From NCBI GenBank assembly GCA_002408445.1, contig DHSK01000193.1:14142-25614 (forward strand): a DNA stretch of 11,473 nucleotides. Direction: 5' to 3'. Positions 1-5,778 of the stretch are shown here, in pieces. The notes beneath the pieces are model-generated. The model ran no database searches, was not told where the DNA came from, and worked only from the letters and a program-made list of their open reading frames with translations. The position numbers and the translations under genes were made by a program. The number at the start of each line of letters is the position of its first letter. Within the stretch, counting starts at the first letter, position 1. This stretch comes from Syntrophomonas sp. UBA5288. Its GTDB lineage: Bacteria > Bacillota > Syntrophomonadia > Syntrophomonadales > Syntrophomonadaceae.

Positions 1-159
1 CAATGCAGCTATTAGCATTTCGGTATACACCAATGTAAGTCCGGGGTGCAATCGTTCTTAATACCCCAACCTTGCCTAATTTCTCGCTATACTTACGTGA
101 AACACACAGCTCTGAGGCCCGCTCCTAACGTTGGGGCCGCAGGGCAGGCTTAATTATAC
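1..159. other. Gene-free leader region with short inverted repeats
   Basis: No convincing reading frame was found here. The stretch is richer in G and C than the adjacent gene and can fold. GTAAGT at 35-40 pairs with ACTTAC at 91-96 (33-40 with 91-98 allowing one G-T pair). Inside that, GGGGT at 43-47 pairs with ACCCC at 63-67. A separate stem pairs GGCCC at 116-120 with GGGCC at 134-138. A GGTATAC sequence lies at 22-28. A weak promoter-like pair, TTGGGG at 131-136 and TATACT at 155-160, could serve the lipoprotein gene. I do not recognise a known riboswitch, tRNA, 6S or RNase P signature. This may be the leader of the next gene or the tail of an upstream RNA. Confidence 0.3.
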
Positions 160-204
160 TTGCAACTAAACTACTGCTATCAGCAGATGGAAAGAGGATT
201 TTAC

Positions 205-1098
205 ATGAAATGGCCTAATAATAAATTATTGATTATTATATCCCTGGCCTTATTATTGAGTGGCTGCAATATACAGATCAATGATACGGCTCCGGTAGCC
301 GAAAATCAGACCAATAACACGGTTTCAGAGCAGCCGGTGAGCAGCGAAACCAGGATTCATTACCTTGATGTGGGTCAGGGCGATGCAGTGCTGGTGCAAT
401 CGGCCGGCCAGAATATGCTTATAGATGCCGGTGATAATAGCCATGGACAACAGGTGGTAGATTATCTTGAAGCAATGGGAGTAGAACAGCTTGATATAAT
501 TGTGGGCACCCATCCGCATGCAGACCATATCGGAGGTATGGATACCGTCCTGCAGGCATTTCCGGTCAAAGCTGTATATATGCCGCGTATTAGTCATACC
601 TCTGCAAGCTTCAGGGATGTATTAAATGCTATTGAAGAGCAGAACTTAAAAATCAACACTGCCCGGGCCGGAACCATCTTGCCCTTAACCGGTGTAAAAG
701 CGGAGATTCTGGCTCCGGTCAAAGATAATTATGAAGACTTGAACAACTATAGCGCCGTAATTAGAATCGTATGTGGAAAAAGGGCATTTCTCTTTATGGG
801 AGACGCGGAAAAAGAAGCAGAAGCAGATTTATTGGCAACAGGCACTGATTTAAAGGCAGATGTTCTTAAAGTAGGACATCATGGCAGTAACTCCAGTACC
901 AGTGAACCGTTTTTAAGCTCAGTCAAGCCACAATACGCCATAATAATGCTTGGCGCAGATAACCCTTATGGTCATCCTCATACTGAGACCTTAAAACGTT
1001 TAAACCGGAGCGGCATTAAAATTCTGCGGACCGATCTGAACGGAACTATAATTATCACCACCGATGGTAATTCATTGCAAATTGAAACCGACAGATGA
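205..1098 (+). CDS. ComEC-like metallo-beta-lactamase-fold lipoprotein
   Basis: This is a predicted 297-residue extracytoplasmic metal-dependent hydrolase resembling the free-standing C-terminal domain of the competence protein ComEC/Rec2. The start is taken at ATG 205 because AGAGG at 193-197 gives a good ribosome binding site. A longer in-frame TTG at 160 has no such site. The N terminus has a lysine, a hydrophobic run, then LLLSGC, a lipobox with Cys21 as the probable lipidated residue. A polar linker of about 30 residues follows. The domain begins with LDVGQGD (about 54-60). It carries the metal motif THPHADH (102-108), then GDAE (199-202) and GHHGS (224-228), all classic for this fold. 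Some family members are nucleases, but the substrate here cannot be told. The stop overlaps or closely precedes the DUF3006 gene, so the two are probably co-transcribed. Fold and lipoprotein status are clear; function is open. Confidence 0.9.
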   Translation: MKWPNNKLLIIISLALLLSGCNIQINDTAPVAENQTNNTVSEQPVSSETRIHYLDVGQGDAVLVQSAGQNMLIDAGDNSHGQQVVDYLEAMGVEQLDIIVGTHPHADHIGGMDTVLQAFPVKAVYMPRISHTSASFRDVLNAIEEQNLKINTARAGTILPLTGVKAEILAPVKDNYEDLNNYSAVIRIVCGKRAFLFMGDAEKEAEADLLATGTDLKADVLKVGHHGSNSSTSEPFLSSVKPQYAIIMLGADNPYGHPHTETLKRLNRSGIKILRTDLNGTIIITTDGNSLQIETDR

Positions 1099-1139
1099 GT
1101 AATATCTTTATGTTCAAGGTAATAGGGAGGTGCAGAGAT

Positions 1140-1355
1140 TTGACCAAAGGAGTAATCGATCGCTTTGAAGGCGAATATGCCATAATTGAAATTGAAGGTG
1201 AAACGAAGATTATAAGCATTAGTTGCATTCCCCCGGAAGCTCGTGAAGGTGACGTACTGGTACTGGAAGGGAATGCCTGGAAGGTAGATCATAATGCAAC
1301 CGTCAGCTTAAAGAAACAAATTGAAGCCCGGGTGGATCGACTTTGGAAAGACTAG
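1140..1355 (+). CDS. DUF3006 family small protein
   Basis: This is a 71-residue protein opening with TKGVIDRFEG, the hallmark of the DUF3006 family, followed by a beta-rich stretch and a basic C-terminal helix ending in RVDRLWKD. The start is placed at TTG 1140, because GGGAGG at 1125-1130 sits nine bases upstream and the resulting protein begins exactly where the family normally begins. The alternative is ATG 1095, which overlaps the upstream stop codon as ATGA and would add 15 residues (SNIFMFKVIG and so on) with no family similarity that I recognise. DUF3006 genes commonly sit next to ComEC-like beta-lactamase-fold genes, as here, so the two probably work together. The molecular role is unknown. 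The sequence has no signal peptide or membrane segment, so the protein should be cytoplasmic, which is odd for a lipoprotein partner. Confidence 0.85.
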   Translation: MTKGVIDRFEGEYAIIEIEGETKIISISCIPPEAREGDVLVLEGNAWKVDHNATVSLKKQIEARVDRLWKD

Positions 1356-1623
1356 AGGGCATGACTGATCAGAGCAATTCCCGCTATCCTATACCTCCGG
1401 TTATTCCTGTCACTGGTCCCGGCACACTTAACACCCCACCCCCCGTGATTGCTAAGGTCATGCTTAGGAAGCTGAGGCCTGCACTAAATATTTTTAATTA
1501 AAGGCAGGATAATGCAGGCGGATAGCCAATAAAATACAATATTGATTGAAAACACCTGAAAATACATACCATCCTGCTGATAGAATAGTATAGGGGGACT
1601 AATTTAAGTGGAGGATTATATTG
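1356..1623. other. Intergenic region upstream of the first GntR gene
   Basis: No gene was found. GCCTGCA at 1477-1483 and TGCAGGC at 1513-1519 form a perfect seven-base inverted repeat around an AT-rich centre. It is not followed by a T run, so it is a poor terminator. TTGATT at 1542-1547 and the AT-rich stretch to 1591 probably contain the gntR promoter, but no -35/-10 pair with ideal spacing stands out. ACATACCA at 1565-1572 matches six of eight positions of the GTATACCA motif found downstream. GGAGG at 1610-1614 is the ribosome binding site of the next gene. Confidence 0.4.
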
Positions 1624-2310
1624 ATGGGAAAAAATGATAGCAAAGAAAGATCAGCCCCGGACGAAATCTATAATTTTCTGCGCATTGCCATATTAGAAGA
1701 AAAATTGCATCCTGGTGATCGTTTAGTAGAAAGAAAAATTGCCCAGGAACTTAATGTGAGTCGTACACCTATCAGAGAAGCTATCAGGAAACTGGAACAT
1801 GAGGGTCTGGTCGAACATCAGCCCAATTGCGGGGTAGTCGTCACATCGTTAAAACCCAGGGATGTTTGGGAACTATATAGCATAAGGGCTGTGCTGGAAG
1901 GACTGTCGGCCCGTCTGGCATCCCAGAGAATTATTCCCGAGGAAATAACAGAATTAGAGACTACTCTGAGTAAAATGGAACAGGCGCTCGATAAAGACGA
2001 TAAAGACGATAAGGAGGATTTGGAGTTACTGCATAAACTATTACATCGTCAGATTGTGATTGCGGCTCACAGCCCTCGCCTTGAACAAATGGTTTTTAAA
2101 CTAACTGATTACCTGACCTTGTTTACCAGAATGGGGTATAGTACTCCTGGCCGCCGCCGGGCAGCCAGTGATGAACATAGAGCCCTGGTTGAAATGATTA
2201 AAAAGGGATGCCTGGAAGAAGCGGAGAAAATAGCCCGGAAACATAATGAAAGATCATGCGAAGCGTATTTTATTCATTGGGCTCTGTCCAGGCAGGATCC
2301 AGTTATATGA
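1624..2310 (+). CDS. GntR-family (FCD/FadR subfamily) transcriptional regulator 1
   Basis: This is a predicted 228-residue DNA-binding repressor or activator. A winged helix-turn-helix (about 13-76) contains the recognition stretch SRTPIREAIRKLE (46-58). An all-helical FCD ligand domain (about 80-215) follows. FCD domains usually bind a metal through one Asp and three His. Here His141, His185 and His207 are in place, but the Asp position four residues before His141 is His137. An acidic and basic insert, DKDDKDDKED (123-132), sits before that helix and is encoded by 9-base tandem repeats. ATG 1624 is preferred over the adjacent TTG 1621; GGAGG at 1610-1614 serves either. The gene is followed within 200 bases by a clear paralogue, implying tandem duplication. 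The ligand is unknown; FCD regulators often sense organic acids. Confidence 0.93.
   Translation: MGKNDSKERSAPDEIYNFLRIAILEEKLHPGDRLVERKIAQELNVSRTPIREAIRKLEHEGLVEHQPNCGVVVTSLKPRDVWELYSIRAVLEGLSARLASQRIIPEEITELETTLSKMEQALDKDDKDDKEDLELLHKLLHRQIVIAAHSPRLEQMVFKLTDYLTLFTRMGYSTPGRRRAASDEHRALVEMIKKGCLEEAEKIARKHNERSCEAYFIHWALSRQDPVI
1990..2016 (+). repeat. 9-base tandem repeat inside gntR1
   Basis: GATAAAGAC occurs twice exactly (1990-1998, 1999-2007), followed by a degenerate third unit GATAAGGAG (2008-2016). It encodes DKDDKDDKE in the linker of the ligand domain. The paralogue downstream is three residues shorter at this place, which equals one repeat unit. Confidence 0.8.
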
Positions 2311-2312
2311 TT

Positions 2313-2320
2313 TGGTATAC
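2313..2320 (+). promoter_or_regulatory. Candidate GntR operator, TGGTATAC
   Basis: This lies three bases after the stop codon of gntR1. It is the reverse complement of GTATACCA and, with the next base, contains the perfect palindrome GGTATACC (2314-2321). GGTATA-type half-sites are known for FCD regulators such as NanR. Assignment to either regulator here is inference. Confidence 0.45.
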
Positions 2321-2414
2321 CTAAAATAGCGCTAACGCCTTGCTTTGTTAATTAAAAGGATGATACGACAGAAAATGTTTATAGGGGTTATATCAACAAT
2401 TCATGACGATAGTG

Positions 2415-2443
2415 TTGCATCCTTGTATTATCGGTATTATAGT
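2415..2443 (+). promoter_or_regulatory. Probable promoter of gntR2
   Basis: TTGCAT (2415-2420) and TATAGT (2438-2443) are separated by 17 bases, a sigma-A-like arrangement with a weak -35 and a good -10. The -10 overlaps the left arm of an inverted repeat (2433-2463), which fits negative autoregulation. Confidence 0.5.
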
Positions 2444-2463
2444 GAAAATAGAATAATAATACC
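2433..2463. promoter_or_regulatory. Inverted repeat over the gntR2 promoter
   Basis: GGTATTAT (2433-2440) and ATAATACC (2456-2463) are perfect eight-base inverted arms separated by 15 bases. They resemble the GGTATACC sites nearby and cover the -10 and the expected start of transcription. The likely role is an operator for one or both GntR proteins; an mRNA hairpin is less likely because the arms are AT-rich. Confidence 0.5.
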
Positions 2464-2499
2464 AAGATAGAGAGAGATTAAGCAAAATGGAGGAGTAGT

Positions 2500-3177
2500 A
2501 TGGACGCAATATCACCAAATTGTGAACCACAGGAGAGTGTTGGCCGCAATGAGGTATACCACTATTTGCGCAACGCCATTCTGGAAGAAAGATTAAAGCC
2601 GGGACAACGCATTATTGAGCGCAAGGTGGCAGATAAACTTAGTGTGAGCAGGACTCCGGTAAGGGAAGCCATTAGAAAGCTGGAACAGGAAGGCCTGGTT
2701 AATTATGTGCCTAACCGGGGCGCAATCGTAGCATCTCTCAGTGCGACTGATGTGTGGGAAATATATACGATAAGATCGGTACTGGAAGGTTTAGCCGTGC
2801 GATTAGCGGCTCAGCATCTAAACTCTGCCGATATGGCGGAAATTGAGGAACTAATGAGCCAGATGGAACAGGCCTTGAATGAAGGCGATTATCCTAAGCT
2901 TGATAAAATTCACAATGCTTTTCATCGCAGAATTATTGCGGCCGCCCGCAGTCCCAAATTGGAGGAAATGGTTTTAAAACAGGCAGATTATGTAGCGATG
3001 TTTACCCGATTGGGCTACAACGCACCAGGCCGCCGATGGGAAGCACGTGATGAACACCGGCAAATGTGCCGGGCCTTAAAAAAACGGGATGTTGATGAAG
3101 CCGAAAGAATTGCCCGCCGGCATATTGAAAGATCATGCGAGGCCTATTTTATCCAGAAAGCATTGATGGAAAAGTAA
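2500..3177 (+). CDS. GntR-family (FCD/FadR subfamily) transcriptional regulator 2
   Basis: This is a 225-residue paralogue of the preceding gene, alike along its whole length (more than half of residues identical by eye). The winged helix-turn-helix spans about 18-80 with recognition stretch SRTPVREAIRKLE (50-62), differing from the first regulator at a single Ile/Val. The two proteins should therefore read very similar DNA. The FCD domain (about 84-215) has His142, His186 and His208 in the usual metal positions and again a His (138) where Asp is common. Both proteins share the C-terminal signature ERSCEAYFI. Differences concentrate in the ligand domain, suggesting different effectors or heterodimer formation. 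ATG 2500 follows GGAGG at 2489-2493. A strong terminator follows the gene, so it does not read efficiently into the ATPase gene. Confidence 0.94.
   Translation: MDAISPNCEPQESVGRNEVYHYLRNAILEERLKPGQRIIERKVADKLSVSRTPVREAIRKLEQEGLVNYVPNRGAIVASLSATDVWEIYTIRSVLEGLAVRLAAQHLNSADMAEIEELMSQMEQALNEGDYPKLDKIHNAFHRRIIAAARSPKLEEMVLKQADYVAMFTRLGYNAPGRRWEARDEHRQMCRALKKRDVDEAERIARRHIERSCEAYFIQKALMEK
2554..2561 (+). promoter_or_regulatory. Candidate intragenic operator, GTATACCA
   Basis: The same 8-mer lies 54 bases into gntR2 and, with the preceding G, again makes the palindrome GGTATACC (2553-2560). Together with 2313-2320 it brackets the gntR2 promoter. It may be chance, since it also encodes the conserved Val-Tyr-His of the protein. 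Confidence 0.3.
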
Positions 3178-3196
3178 ATAAGTAATAAGACTGATA

Positions 3197-3242
3197 AAGA
3201 GAGGGGAGTTCTCATGACTGAGAGCTCCCTTCTCTTTTCTTT
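3197..3242 (+). terminator. Rho-independent terminator after gntR2
   Basis: A 17-pair stem (3197-3213 with 3220-3236, two G-T pairs, no bulge) has a six-base loop and is followed by a T-rich tail at 3235-3242. It isolates the regulator pair from the ATPase gene. Confidence 0.9.
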
Positions 3243-3318
3243 GTGTGCGCCCAATCTGCATGGTATCTTAAAAATACAGTAATAATCAAAATAGTATGAA
3301 ATAAATGCAAGAAAACTA

Positions 3319-3347
3319 TTGAAATGTATACCATTTAGCATTATACT
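3319..3347 (+). promoter_or_regulatory. Sigma-A-type promoter of the CDC48-like gene
   Basis: TTGAAA (3319-3324) and TATACT (3342-3347) are spaced by exactly 17 bases and each matches five of six consensus positions. Transcription should begin near 3354, giving a leader of about 145 bases. A GTATACCA site lies inside the spacer. Confidence 0.75.
3326..3333 (+). promoter_or_regulatory. Candidate operator in the CDC48 promoter spacer, GTATACCA
   Basis: The 8-mer sits between the -35 and -10, where a bound repressor would block RNA polymerase. The local sequence ATGTATACCAT is a near palindrome. The best candidates to bind it are the two GntR proteins encoded just upstream. Confidence 0.5.
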
Positions 3348-3433
3348 GAAACTACAAACAGCAAGGGAAAATAATGGAGTGCGTGTTTAACGCATATTGC
3401 TGAAAATTTTAAGCCAGATATCAATTAAAATAC

Positions 3434-3441
3434 GTATACCA
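3434..3441 (+). promoter_or_regulatory. Second candidate operator in the CDC48 leader, GTATACCA
   Basis: This is an exact repeat of the 8-mer in the same orientation, 108 bases downstream of the first and 59 bases before the start codon. It would act as a roadblock or as a looping partner for the promoter site. Confidence 0.45.
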
Positions 3442-3499
3442 GAATATAGACAGCTATTTCCGGCTTTTCGATGGATGATGGTAGCAAGGGAGCGATTTC

Positions 3500-5635
3500 A
3501 TGACGGAACAGCAGGCGGAAAAGTCCTTTAAGGTTATTGATGGTATGCCAGAGGATGCACACAAGGGCATTATACGTATTAGTAATGAACTGATGCAGAA
3601 ATTACAGGTTGAAACCGGAGAACCTGTTGCAATTCAGGGTAAGAGAAAAACGGTAGCCCGGGCGATGCCTGCATTTTCCGATTTTTGTCTGCCTGATCAG
3701 GTGCAGATGGATGGAGTTACCAGGGAAAACGCCGGTGTTGCTTTAGGCGAAAAGGTAGCTGTAAAAGCTGTTTCTTTTGAGAAAGCCAGAAAAGTGGTCT
3801 TGGCTCCGTTTATAACCGGGTGGATACCAAGCGGAGACCTGGAAATATCTCATCTCAAACAAAAATTAACAGGCCTGGCCGTGATGGTAGATGACCATGT
3901 AAGCATTCCTCTCTTCAGCGGCAAACACGAAACCTTTACAGTTGAAGGAATATTGCCGCAGGGTATTGCTTTAATAAGCAAAGATACTTCGATCCTATTT
4001 AAAGGAAGCGACGGGAGCGGCAACATTCACGAGCAGGTTCGCTACGATGATGTAGGCGGCCTGGCTAATGAAGTCAGCCGCATCCGGGAAATTGTAGAAT
4101 TACCTCTTAAATATCCACAGATGTTCAAATCTTTAGGCATAGAAGCACCTTCAGGAATTCTCCTTTATGGTCCGCCGGGGACTGGCAAGACCTTAATTGC
4201 CAGAGCAATCGCCGGCGAGACCAAAGCACATTTTATCCATGTCGACGGACCGGAGATTATGCATAAATATTATGGCGAAAGTGAAGCAAGATTGCGCCAG
4301 GTTTTTCAGGAAGCCAAGCAAAAGGCTCCCAGCATCATCTTTTTAGATGAAGTGGATGCCATTGCCCCACCCAGATCAGAAGTGCACGGGGATGTGGAAA
4401 AACGTGTGGTGGCACAATTGCTGGCGCTTATGGACGGCTTGGAAAGCCGTGGACATGTCATCGTGCTGGCTGCTTCCAATGTACCGGAAATGATAGACCC
4501 AGCCTTAAGACGCCCGGGCCGGTTTGATCGCGAAATTGCTATAAACGTACCTGATCACCGCGGGCGTCTGGACATTTTAAAAATACATACCAGAGGTATG
4601 ACCATTGCTTCTGAAGTATCACTGGAACATTTGGCCCGTATTACCCATGGCTTTGTGGGGGCCGACCTGGAAGCATTATGCCGGGAAGCCGGCATGAATG
4701 CACTGAGACGCAATTTGCCTTATTTGGATCATGAAGATCAGGAAAATAACCTGAATTTACAAGTTGAAATGAACGATTTCATTAATGCCCTGGGAGAGGT
4801 TGAACCTTCGGCCATACGTTCTTTAGCCGTTGAAATGCCTCCCGCCGGTTGGAAGGAAATAGGCGGGATGCGCGCTATTAAAAAAAGGCTGCAGTCCATG
4901 GTGGAATGGCCGCTCCTGTATCCGGAATTATATACTCAATTTGGGGTTAATGCTCCCAAGGGAATTCTTCTTTCCGGACCTCCGGGAACCGGGAAAACTC
5001 TAGCCGCCAGAGCGGTGGCGGGTGCAAGTAAGGTCAATTTCCTGCCGGTCAGCAGTCCGCTTATATTTTCCCAGTGGGAGGGAGAAGCGGAAAAAGCCTT
5101 GCACAATATATTCAAAAAGGCCAAGCAAACTGCTCCTTGTATTCTACTTTTTGATGAACTGGATGCCATTGCACCTGCTCGCCGGCAAAATAGCAGTCAA
5201 GTTACTGCCCGTCTGGTCAGCCAATTTTTGATGGAACTGGATGGGATTGAAGGCCTTAAACAGGTGGTGGTTCTGGCTACGACCAACCGCATTGATATGA
5301 TAGACCCGGCGCTGCTGCGCAGCGGCCGTTTCGATCTGGTGCTGGAATTCAACTTACCAAGCCTGGAAGAACGATTGCAGATATTGGAAGTTCATCTGCA
5401 GGACAAACCGTTGCGGGAGAATGTCGAGTTGTTGCCAATTGCACAGAAAACAGACGGACTCACCGGTTCGGATTTACGGGCACTTATAGAAAGAGCAGCC
5501 TACTTTGCTTTAGGTGAGATCATTGAAGGCACCATGTCGGAGGCATACATAAATCAAATTCATCTCGAGCGGGCACTTAACGAAGTGCTGAAAGAAAGAA
5601 AAGCTTATCAATTACCACGTAGAGTTAGTCTGTAA
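3500..5635 (+). CDS. CDC48/VAT-type tandem AAA+ ATPase
   Basis: This 711-residue protein has the full architecture of CDC48/p97 and archaeal VAT. An N-terminal double-psi barrel and second N subdomain (about 5-180) precede two AAA+ modules. D1 has Walker A GPPGTGKT (224-231), pore loop HKYYGE (Tyr257, Tyr258), Walker B IIFLDE (279-284) and arginine fingers in RRPGRFDR (337-344). D2 has Walker A GPPGTGKT (493-500), pore loop SQWEGE (Trp526), Walker B ILLFDE (548-553) and RSGRFD (607-612). All catalytic residues are intact, so both rings should hydrolyse ATP. The family unfolds or extracts proteins from complexes by threading them through the hexamer pore. The C terminus ends PRRVSL and lacks the HbYX motif used to dock on proteasomes. 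The start at ATG 3500 follows AAGGGAG at 3486-3492. No substrate adaptor is encoded nearby. Confidence 0.95.
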   Translation: MTEQQAEKSFKVIDGMPEDAHKGIIRISNELMQKLQVETGEPVAIQGKRKTVARAMPAFSDFCLPDQVQMDGVTRENAGVALGEKVAVKAVSFEKARKVVLAPFITGWIPSGDLEISHLKQKLTGLAVMVDDHVSIPLFSGKHETFTVEGILPQGIALISKDTSILFKGSDGSGNIHEQVRYDDVGGLANEVSRIREIVELPLKYPQMFKSLGIEAPSGILLYGPPGTGKTLIARAIAGETKAHFIHVDGPEIMHKYYGESEARLRQVFQEAKQKAPSIIFLDEVDAIAPPRSEVHGDVEKRVVAQLLALMDGLESRGHVIVLAASNVPEMIDPALRRPGRFDREIAINVPDHRGRLDILKIHTRGMTIASEVSLEHLARITHGFVGADLEALCREAGMNALRRNLPYLDHEDQENNLNLQVEMNDFINALGEVEPSAIRSLAVEMPPAGWKEIGGMRAIKKRLQSMVEWPLLYPELYTQFGVNAPKGILLSGPPGTGKTLAARAVAGASKVNFLPVSSPLIFSQWEGEAEKALHNIFKKAKQTAPCILLFDELDAIAPARRQNSSQVTARLVSQFLMELDGIEGLKQVVVLATTNRIDMIDPALLRSGRFDLVLEFNLPSLEERLQILEVHLQDKPLRENVELLPIAQKTDGLTGSDLRALIERAAYFALGEIIEGTMSEAYINQIHLERALNEVLKERKAYQLPRRVSL

Positions 5636-5641
5636 ACGGCT

Positions 5642-5672
5642 TTGACACCGTTTAAGAATAGCATGCTATCAT
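5642..5672 (+). promoter_or_regulatory. Promoter of the oxidoreductase operon
   Basis: A perfect TTGACA (5642-5647) is followed after 19 bases by TATCAT (5667-5672), which is preceded by TG at 5664-5665 in the extended -10 position. The long spacer is less than ideal but the extended -10 would compensate. The -35 sits in the loop of an inverted repeat, AAACGG (5634-5639) with CCGTTT (5648-5653), which overlaps the stop codon of the ATPase gene. That repeat has no T run and is not a good terminator. Confidence 0.6.
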
Positions 5673-5692
5673 ATATTCCCGTAACAAGAGAG

Positions 5693-5753
5693 GTGGTCAG
5701 TAAGAGCATTTACCAGTGGTCTTGGATGCAATTCGGTAAGAAAATATCGGTAA
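5693..5753 (+). repeat. Direct repeats in the oxidoreductase leader
   Basis: GTGGTC occurs at 5693-5698 and 5716-5721, 23 bases apart. CGGTAA occurs at 5734-5739 and 5748-5753, 14 bases apart. They lie in the roughly 100-base leader between the predicted transcription start and the first gene. They could be binding sites for a regulator other than the GntR pair, whose GTATACCA motif is absent here. They may also be chance. Confidence 0.3.
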
Positions 5754-5778
5754 CTAGAGAAGGGAGGAAGGCAGTATT

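Noticed and set aside
160..204. Upstream TTG start extending the lipoprotein by 15 residues
   Set aside because: There is no ribosome binding site before 160, and the extension would bury the signal peptide. ATG 205 has a good site and leaves a normal lipoprotein signal.
1477..1519. Inverted repeat GCCTGCA/TGCAGGC as a terminator after the DUF3006 gene
   Set aside because: The loop is long, no T run follows, and the repeat is more than 120 bases from the stop codon.
5634..5653. AAACGG/CCGTTT hairpin as the terminator of the ATPase gene
   Set aside because: The stem is only six pairs with no T run, and it contains the -35 of the next promoter.
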